In this document: positions 58,380 through 64,000 of the stretch, one piece after another | Position numbering within the stretch: the stretch's first letter is position 1 | Layout: the number at the start of each line of letters is the position of its first letter | Assembly: GCF_000092425.1 (NCBI RefSeq) | Contig: NC_014221.1 | Coordinates: 1,617,001-1,681,000 of the forward strand | DNA length: 64,000 nucleotides | Reading direction: 5' to 3' | Source of the DNA: Truepera radiovictrix DSM 17093 | GTDB taxonomy: Bacteria; Deinococcota; Deinococci; Deinococcales; Trueperaceae | Notes under the pieces: generated by a model | What the model saw: the letters and a program-made list of their open reading frames with translations, nothing else | What the model was told of the DNA's origin: nothing | The model's database searches: none | Program-made: the position numbers and the translations under genes

Positions 58380-59891
58380 ATGAAACTAGGGACGCTAGGG
58401 GGCGAGAGGCTGCTCTTTACGCTGCGGGGGGTCGGGGTCGTTCAGCTCGAGCCCGACACCGACCGGTTCGTGTGGGCGAACGCGACCTTTTGCGAGCTGG
58501 TGGGGCGGAGCGAGCGGGAGCTGCAGGGGTGCGTTTACGGCGACCTCGTCCGCCGCGACGACGGTGGGCTCGGCTACAGCGCCGCGCCCACCGTCGGGCG
58601 CTGCGTGCGCCAAGACGGCTCGGTGGTGTGGCTCGAGCGGCACGACACGGCCCTCACCGAAGGGGGCGAAGAGGTCACGTTCGCCGTCGTCACCGACGTC
58701 ACCGAGCACGTCCGCGCCGAGGCCGCGCGGCGCGAGGCGCAAGAGGGGCTAAGTATCGCCCTCGAGGCGGCGCAGATGGGGGTGTGGCACCTCGACCTGA
58801 CGCGCGACGTGGCGCCGCGGCGCTCGCTGCGTCACGATCAGATCTTCGGTTACGAGACGCTGCAGGAGACGTGGGGCGAAGAGGTCGCCAAACGCCACGT
58901 CGTCGCGGCCGACCGGCCGATCTTCGACGCGGCTTTCGCCGAAGCGCGTCAGACGGGGCGGCTCGAGTTCGAGGTGCGCATCCAGACGCCGGGGGGCGAG
59001 GTGCGCTGGATGGCGGCGCGCGGGCGCTTTTTCTTCGACGAGGCGGGGCGGCCGGTGCGCGGGGCGGGCGTCAACTTCGACATCACCGAGAGCAAGCGGA
59101 GTGAGGCGGAGCGGGAGCGGCTGCTGGGGGAGCTCAGGGCGCTTAACGAGACCCTCGAGCAGCAGGTGACGGAACGCACCGAGGCGCTCCGGCGCAGCCA
59201 GGCCCGCTTCGCTCAGGCGTTTCACCTGGGTCCCGTCGCGGCGTGCATCACCACCCTGGCGCGGGACGCGCGCCACGAGACCTTTTTGGAGGTCAACGGG
59301 ATGTTTACCGAGCTCACGGGGTACACCGCCGACGAGGTCCTCGGCCGTACGGCGCACGAGCTCGGCATGTGGTCGTCGCGTGAAGACCAAAGCAAGGTGC
59401 ACGCGGCGCTCGGTGCGGGGAGCGGGTTTCGCAACCTCGAGCTGCAGGTCGAGACCAAAGCCAACGGCCTGCGCGACGTGCTGCTCTCGGCCGAGACGAT
59501 CACCTTAGGGGGTGACGCGGGCGACGAGCGGGGGCTGCTCAAACTCTTTTACGACATCACCGAACGCAAAAGGGGTGAGGAGGCGCTTTTTCGGGCGCTG
59601 CAGGAGGTGATGTCGGACACGGCTTGGTTTTCAACCCAGGTGATGGAGCGCCTTGCGCAGATCCGCGCGGGTCGCCCCAAAGCCGCGCCGAGCGTGGCGC
59701 TCACCGAGCGCGAGCGGCAGGTTTTGGCGCAGCTCGCGCAGGGCAAGAGCAACGAGGCCATCGCCGCCGAACTCGGGCTCGCGCGGCAGACGGTGCGCAA
59801 CTACATCTCGGTGTTGTACGACAAGATCGGCGTGCATTCGCGCGCCGAAGCGGTGGTGTGGGCCAGGGAGCGGGGGATGACGGGGCTCTAG
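58380..59891 (+). CDS. Three-PAS-domain LuxR-type transcriptional regulator
   Basis: A 503-residue soluble regulator. Three PAS/PAC units lie at about residues 10-115, 125-240 and 275-395 (FAVVTDVTEHVRAEA, FDITESKRSEAE, FYDITERKRGEE ends). A coiled coil joins the second and third (LNETLEQQVTERTEALRR). The C-terminal LuxR HTH is LTEREREVLAQL-like: VALTERERQVLAQLAQGKS, then RQTVRNYISVLYDKIG. There is no kinase domain. A ligand or redox signal at the PAS domains probably controls DNA binding. Its HTH end shares VHSRAEAVVWAR with the broken response regulator at 36002. Confidence 0.88.
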   Translation: MKLGTLGGERLLFTLRGVGVVQLEPDTDRFVWANATFCELVGRSERELQGCVYGDLVRRDDGGLGYSAAPTVGRCVRQDGSVVWLERHDTALTEGGEEVTFAVVTDVTEHVRAEAARREAQEGLSIALEAAQMGVWHLDLTRDVAPRRSLRHDQIFGYETLQETWGEEVAKRHVVAADRPIFDAAFAEARQTGRLEFEVRIQTPGGEVRWMAARGRFFFDEAGRPVRGAGVNFDITESKRSEAERERLLGELRALNETLEQQVTERTEALRRSQARFAQAFHLGPVAACITTLARDARHETFLEVNGMFTELTGYTADEVLGRTAHELGMWSSREDQSKVHAALGAGSGFRNLELQVETKANGLRDVLLSAETITLGGDAGDERGLLKLFYDITERKRGEEALFRALQEVMSDTAWFSTQVMERLAQIRAGRPKAAPSVALTERERQVLAQLAQGKSNEAIAAELGLARQTVRNYISVLYDKIGVHSRAEAVVWARERGMTGL

Positions 59892-59900
59892 CGCCGCGCG

Positions 59901-60863
59901 TTACGACACCACCCGCCCGTCTTTATAAAAGCCCACGTACCAGAGCACCCGCCGGAGCGTGCGGTAGCTGATAAGGGTGCTCAGCGTCGTGCCGTGAAAC
60001 GCGGCGACCCCGCGCCGCATGGCGCGCTTTGGGAGCGGGCGGCGCTCCGTGCGGCGCTGGTAGCTGCGCAGGTCGCGTAGAGCGCGGGAAAAGGCGCCCC
60101 GCGCGCCCCGCCCGAGCGACGCGAGGAGGATAAACCCCGTCACGAAGCGCCCCAAGACGATGTCGTAGTAGCGCCAACCGTGGTAGTAGCGCCAGGCAGT
60201 CTGCAGGTCGTTGCGCAGCCCATAGAACACGTGGGGCAGCGAAAACCCCTGCTGCCTCGAGGGCATCTTGTGAAACACGCGCGCCTGGGGCAAAAACTCG
60301 ATGTCGAAGCCGTGCAAAAACACCTCGGCGGCGACCGGCGCCTCGTTGGCGTAGAGGAAAAAACCCTCGGGGTAGCCGCCGATAGCGCGCAGGAGCGCCG
60401 CGCGGATGAAAAAGCCGCACCCGACGAAGCAGTGCCAAGGGCGCGGGCGGGTGCCGGCGCGGCGCGGCAAGTAGGCCATGTCCCAGCGCCGCGCGCTGCC
60501 GGGTTCGATGATGTCGGCGGCAATCAGCCCCACCTCGGGCCGCTCGGCAAAGCGCGCGACCGCCGCCCCGATCGCCCCCGGCTCGGGCCAGGCGTCGTCG
60601 TCGAGCACCAAGATGATCTCGCCGGCGGCCGCCCGGAAGGGGGCGTTGAGCGCCTCGATACCGAGGTTGTGCGGGTGCGCGAAAAGCTTCACCTCGGGAA
60701 AGTCGCGCGCCAGCATCGCCTGCGTGCCATCTTCTGAGGCGTTGTCGGCGACCAGCAGCTCGAGCGTCCCGTAGGGGTCGCGCTGCAGCTGCCTCAACGT
60801 AAAAGCGAGGTCGTCGCGGCGGTTGTAGGAGAGGATGCACACGCTAACGAGGGGGCGGCCCAT
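59901..60863 (-). CDS. Family 2 glycosyltransferase
   Basis: A 320-residue GT-A enzyme. The N-terminus VSVCILSYNRRDDLAFTLRQ and ELLVADNASEDGT are the nucleotide-sugar site. The metal-binding acidic triad is in EIILVLDDDAWPEP near residue 95. RPWHCFVGCGFFIRAALLRA and YPEGFFLYANEAPV are rhamnosyl/dTDP-sugar transferase-like blocks. No membrane helix is evident, although the C-terminal 80 residues are aromatic-rich. It converges with the PAS-LuxR gene (9-base gap). ATG 60863 has GGAG before it. Acceptor unknown. Confidence 0.85.
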   Translation of the reverse strand: MGRPLVSVCILSYNRRDDLAFTLRQLQRDPYGTLELLVADNASEDGTQAMLARDFPEVKLFAHPHNLGIEALNAPFRAAAGEIILVLDDDAWPEPGAIGAAVARFAERPEVGLIAADIIEPGSARRWDMAYLPRRAGTRPRPWHCFVGCGFFIRAALLRAIGGYPEGFFLYANEAPVAAEVFLHGFDIEFLPQARVFHKMPSRQQGFSLPHVFYGLRNDLQTAWRYYHGWRYYDIVLGRFVTGFILLASLGRGARGAFSRALRDLRSYQRRTERRPLPKRAMRRGVAAFHGTTLSTLISYRTLRRVLWYVGFYKDGRVVS

Positions 60864-60924
60864 ATCTCCGGTACGCTAGCATAGCGCGGCGCGCCCCATC
60901 ACCTAGCACCCATGGAGGCTTTGA

Positions 60925-60930
60925 TAGACT
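60925..60930 (+). promoter_or_regulatory. Leaderless-type -10 box of the ABC permease
   Basis: TAGACT ends 8 bases before the ATG at 60939. Confidence 0.5.
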
Positions 60931-60938
60931 AGCTGGAT

Positions 60939-63533
60939 ATGCACCCGCTCTTTCGGCTCGCCCTGCGCAACCTCTTTCGCTACCGCAGCCGCACGCTCGC
61001 CACCACCCTCGGGGTGGCGCTCGGCATCGCGGCGGTGCTCGCCACCCTGTCGATCGGCGACAACGTCGAGGCCAACGTCCGCGGCGCGCTGCAAGCGGCC
61101 GCCGGACGCGCCAGCTTGCTCGTCACGCCGGGCGCCGAGGGGCGCGCCGTCTTCCCCGTGGCCGAGGTGCTGCCGAGCGTCCAGGCGACCCCCGGGGTGT
61201 CGCGGGCGTACCCGGTGCTCAACGTCCGCGCCGAACCGGTGCGCGACATCCAGGTGCAAGCGGACTCGGTGCTGCCGGGGGTGGACTCGGGGTTTCAGCT
61301 CTCGGGCCGCCGCACCGACGCCCCCGAAGACCTCCCCGCCGAGCTCGCCGAGGGGCGGCTGCCGGAGGCGGGTTCGATGGGCGTCGCGCTCGCCGAGGGG
61401 TTCGCGCGCAGCCGCAACATTGCCGTGGGTGACCCCATCACCTTCGCCTCGCAAGTCGGCGAGCTGACCTTTACCGTCACGGGCCTTTTAGACGACTCGC
61501 TCGGCTACCCGACGACCAACGGCGGGCGCGTCGGCATCGCCGCGCTGGCCGACCTGCAAGAGGCGCTGCGCCTACCTGGGCGGGCGTCGTTTATCGAGGT
61601 CATCACCGAACCCGGCGCCAGCACGCAGGTGCAAGAGGCGCTGCGCGCGCGCCTCGGCGAGGCCTACGCCGTCACGCTCCCCGCCGGCAGCGGCAACCTC
61701 GCGACGGGGGTGGTCGACACCCTGCAGTCGGGGTTGCAGATCCTCGCCGCGACGCTTATCGCCTTAGGCGGCTTTATGGCCTACAACACCTTTTCGGCGA
61801 GCGTCGTCGAGCGGCAGCGCGAGTTTGCCCTCTTGCGCACCGTCTGTTTGACGCGCGCGCAGGTGCAGCGCCTCGCGCTCGCCGAGGCGCTCCTGGTGAG
61901 CTTTCTGGGTATCCTCGTGGGGCTGACTATCGGCGTCGCCCTGTCGGCGGCCATCACCTACCTCAACGCGCTCACCCTGGGCTTCGAGTTCCGCACCCTC
62001 GTCGTGCCCGTGACGAGCGTCGTCGTCGCCAGCCTCGTCGGCGTGGGCGTGTCGCTACTGGCGGGGCTCCTGCCCGCCCGCACGGCCTCGAACACCCACC
62101 CGCTCGCGGCGGTGCGGCAGTCGAGCGAGCTCCCCTCCCTGCGCGCCCCCCTCTGGGGGTGGGGGCTGCTCGCCGCCGGCGTCGGCGCCTCCCTCGCCCC
62201 CTGGGAAGGGCGGCTCGCCGTCCTCGGCGCGGCGCTCGCCATGGGGCTCCTTTTTGCGGGCGTGAGCCTCACCGCGCCGGCGCTGCTGCGGCCCACGCTC
62301 GCGCTCATGACCCCTTTGCTGCGGCGCCTCTTCGGCGTCTCCGGCGCGCTCGGCTCGAGCTTTGCGCTGCGCAACGCGGCGCGTAACGGGGTGGCGGTCG
62401 GCGCGGTGGTCGTGGGGATGGGGCTGACTATCGGCGTCGGCGCGATGGTCGCGGGGATCAACACGGCTATTCGTTCGTGGGTCGACACCACGGTCGTCGG
62501 CGACCTTTTCGTCACCGCCCCCGTCAACTTCCCGCAGGACTTTCCCGAGGCGGTGCGCGCGCGCGTCCCGCAGATCGACGAGGTGAGCGGCGTCGGGCTG
62601 CGGGTGGTGCGCTTTATGCCCGAAGCGGAGCCCGAGGCGGCGGGCGAAAGCAGGGGGCGCGCGCGCGGCGCTGCGGGCCGCTCGGTGGCGCTCGTTTTGG
62701 TCGACCCCGAGCGCTTCAACCCCGAGAGCGGCTTCGGCCGCTTTCAGTTCATCCCCGGTCAGGGGGACGCGGCGAGCGCCTACGCCACCCTTAAAGCCGG
62801 CGGCCAGGTCCTCGCCGCGAACACCATGCTCGACCGCTTTGGGGTGTCTCAGGGCGACGAGGTCACCTTGCGCACCAACGAGGGGCTCCGCGACTTTCGC
62901 GTCGGCGGGGTGGTCGTGGACTTTACGGGGGGCGGCGAGGCGTTCGTCGCCAGCCTCGCCGACGCCGAGCTCTTCGGCGGCGGCACCCCCGACCTCTTCG
63001 TCATGACGCTCGTCCCCGGCACCGACCCCGAAGCGGCGCGCGAGGCGCTCGTGGCCGCTTTTCCCGAGCTCTACCTCGACGTGACGTTGAACCAGAACTA
63101 CCGCCAGCGCATCCTCACGCTCACCCAACAAACCTTTTCCACCACCAACGGCCTCCTGGCGCTCGCCATCTTTATCGCCGCTTTGGGGGTGGCCAACACC
63201 CTGGGGATGAACCTCGCGACCCGTCAGCACGAGATCGCCGTGTTACGCACCCTCGGGCTGAGCCGCCGTGGCGTCGGCCGCCTCGTCACCGCCGAGGGGA
63301 TCGTGATCGTCACCTTGGGAACCGTTTTGGGCGTCCTCGCGGGTGTGCTCCTGTCGTCGGTGATCACCGCCGGTGCGGGCGCCCTGACGGGATTTCGCAT
63401 CGAACCGGTCTACCCCTGGCGGCTCATGGCCGTGGCGCTCCTCGCGTCGCCTTTCGTCGGGCTCTTCGCCTCGCTCGCCCCCGCGCGCCGCGCCGCGCGC
63501 CTCTCCCCCGTAGCTGCCATGGGCGGCGCCTAG
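60939..63533 (+). CDS. FtsX/MacB-type ABC transporter permease, double domain
   Basis: An 864-residue inner-membrane protein. An N-terminal helix (LALRNLFRYRSRTLATTLGV) is followed by a periplasmic MacB-PCD-like domain of about 220 residues. Then come three helices of the first FtsX domain (residues 260-380), further helices around 400-460, a second periplasmic part, and a final FtsX domain near 735-860 (LGVANTLGMNLATRQHEIAVLR). This is the duplicated DUF214 layout of lipoprotein- or lipid-export permeases. The matching ATPase gene begins 65 bases downstream. Confidence 0.88.
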   Translation: MHPLFRLALRNLFRYRSRTLATTLGVALGIAAVLATLSIGDNVEANVRGALQAAAGRASLLVTPGAEGRAVFPVAEVLPSVQATPGVSRAYPVLNVRAEPVRDIQVQADSVLPGVDSGFQLSGRRTDAPEDLPAELAEGRLPEAGSMGVALAEGFARSRNIAVGDPITFASQVGELTFTVTGLLDDSLGYPTTNGGRVGIAALADLQEALRLPGRASFIEVITEPGASTQVQEALRARLGEAYAVTLPAGSGNLATGVVDTLQSGLQILAATLIALGGFMAYNTFSASVVERQREFALLRTVCLTRAQVQRLALAEALLVSFLGILVGLTIGVALSAAITYLNALTLGFEFRTLVVPVTSVVVASLVGVGVSLLAGLLPARTASNTHPLAAVRQSSELPSLRAPLWGWGLLAAGVGASLAPWEGRLAVLGAALAMGLLFAGVSLTAPALLRPTLALMTPLLRRLFGVSGALGSSFALRNAARNGVAVGAVVVGMGLTIGVGAMVAGINTAIRSWVDTTVVGDLFVTAPVNFPQDFPEAVRARVPQIDEVSGVGLRVVRFMPEAEPEAAGESRGRARGAAGRSVALVLVDPERFNPESGFGRFQFIPGQGDAASAYATLKAGGQVLAANTMLDRFGVSQGDEVTLRTNEGLRDFRVGGVVVDFTGGGEAFVASLADAELFGGGTPDLFVMTLVPGTDPEAAREALVAAFPELYLDVTLNQNYRQRILTLTQQTFSTTNGLLALAIFIAALGVANTLGMNLATRQHEIAVLRTLGLSRRGVGRLVTAEGIVIVTLGTVLGVLAGVLLSSVITAGAGALTGFRIEPVYPWRLMAVALLASPFVGLFASLAPARRAARLSPVAAMGGA

Positions 63534-63598
63534 CTCCTCTGCCGCGCCCTCTGTACGCTGCGTAGCCCCTAAGCTACTTCGCCCTCTGGAGTTGACCT

Positions 63599-64000
63599 GT
63601 GAGTAGATCCCTGACCCCCGCCCGACCGCGACGGGAGGCGCGCCCGAGCACCCCCGAAGACCGCACCCCTGCCCTACGCGCCTACGGCCTCTGCAAACGC
63701 TACCGCCTCGGCGACGAGACCATTGAAGCGCTCGTCGACCTCGAGCTGAGCGTCTACCCCGGCGAATTCGTCGCCGTGATGGGCCCTTCGGGGAGCGGCA
63801 AGAGCACCCTGCTGCACCTTTTGGGGCTCCTCGACGAAGCTGACGCCGGCGAGATCGAGCTGAGCGGGCAGCGCACGGCGGGGCTTTCGGACGACGCGCT
63901 GACGAAGCTGCGGCGCGAACGCCTGGGGTTCGTCTTTCAGGGCTTTGAGCTGATCCCCAACCTGAGCGCGCGCGAAAATATCCTCCTCCCGGCCGAGGTC
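63599..64000 (+). CDS. LolD/MacB-type ABC transporter ATP-binding protein, 3' end cut off
   Basis: An incomplete ATPase running off the right edge, 134 codons seen. After a 25-residue basic N-terminal extension the domain starts LRAYGLCKRYRLGDETIEAL. Walker A is VAVMGPSGSGKSTLLHLLG, the Q-loop LGFVFQGFELIPNLSARENI, typical of the MacB/LolD group. The start is GTG 63599 with GGAG 7 bases upstream. It follows the FtsX-type permease and together they form an exporter for lipids, lipoproteins or peptides. Signature and Walker B motifs lie beyond the window. Confidence 0.88.
   Translation, partial: MSRSLTPARPRREARPSTPEDRTPALRAYGLCKRYRLGDETIEALVDLELSVYPGEFVAVMGPSGSGKSTLLHLLGLLDEADAGEIELSGQRTAGLSDDALTKLRRERLGFVFQGFELIPNLSARENILLPAEV

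Overview
The window is 64 kb of very GC-rich bacterial chromosome that is densely coded except for a few intergenic gaps. It most resembles a Deinococcota genome, and the Trueperaceae are my best guess, but this rests on gene style rather than a marker gene. At least eleven start codons sit only 5-8 bases after a TANNNT -10 box with no leader, as is common for leaderless mRNAs in Deinococcus relatives. The 5-oxoprolinase, glyoxylate-shunt, SMC, PurQLF and PASTA genes fit this group. I see no rRNA, tRNA or CRISPR array.

Layout. 0-9.9 kb holds mixed housekeeping genes: the 3' end of xdhC, a methyltransferase, an amidohydrolase, a four-PASTA membrane protein, a hexapeptide acyltransferase, a tiny NHLP/Os1348-like protein, a CHAD protein, a DnaQ-type exonuclease and 6-phosphogluconate dehydrogenase. 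10-14.4 kb has a GAF-GAF-GGDEF-EAL protein, a tyrosine recombinase carrying a sigma-70-region-4-like helix-turn-helix, and a 785-base gene-free gap with a long palindrome. 14.4-20.7 kb has pxpA, a fused pxpB-pxpC, an unknown protein and a sugar-type ABC transporter. An intact IS5-family element (20.8-21.6 kb) carries CTAG target duplications. 21.8-25.7 kb is a ferric-iron ABC transporter with an operator-like palindrome at its divergent promoter. 25.7-32.2 kb groups alcohol dehydrogenase, aldehyde dehydrogenase, a DUF779 protein, malate synthase and isocitrate lyase. Together they suggest that ethanol-type C2 substrates feed the glyoxylate shunt.

32-41 kb has a 955-residue ATPase with TPR-like repeats, a candidate small RNA gene, a response regulator broken by an in-frame TAA, biotin ligase and SMC. 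41-45.7 kb encodes secreted proteins, including a cohesin-like lipoprotein co-transcribed with a dockerin-bearing, catalytically degenerate matrixin. 45.7-50.1 kb is purQ-purL-purF. 50.5-58.3 kb reads as a candidate (glyco)sphingolipid pathway: serine palmitoyltransferase, a ceramide-synthase-like GNAT acyltransferase, a CerR-like reductase, an MGDG-type glycosyltransferase, UDP-galactopyranose mutase and a flippase-like membrane protein. The window ends with a PAS-LuxR regulator, a family 2 glycosyltransferase and a MacB/LolCDE-like ABC exporter cut off by the right edge.

The most unusual signals are the sphingolipid-like cluster, the cohesin/dockerin pair, the nonsense codon in the response regulator, a five-copy 33-base intergenic element containing GTGA-N6-TCAC, a bistable inverted-repeat array between the aldehyde dehydrogenase and DUF779 genes, and the 67-base hairpin RNA gene.
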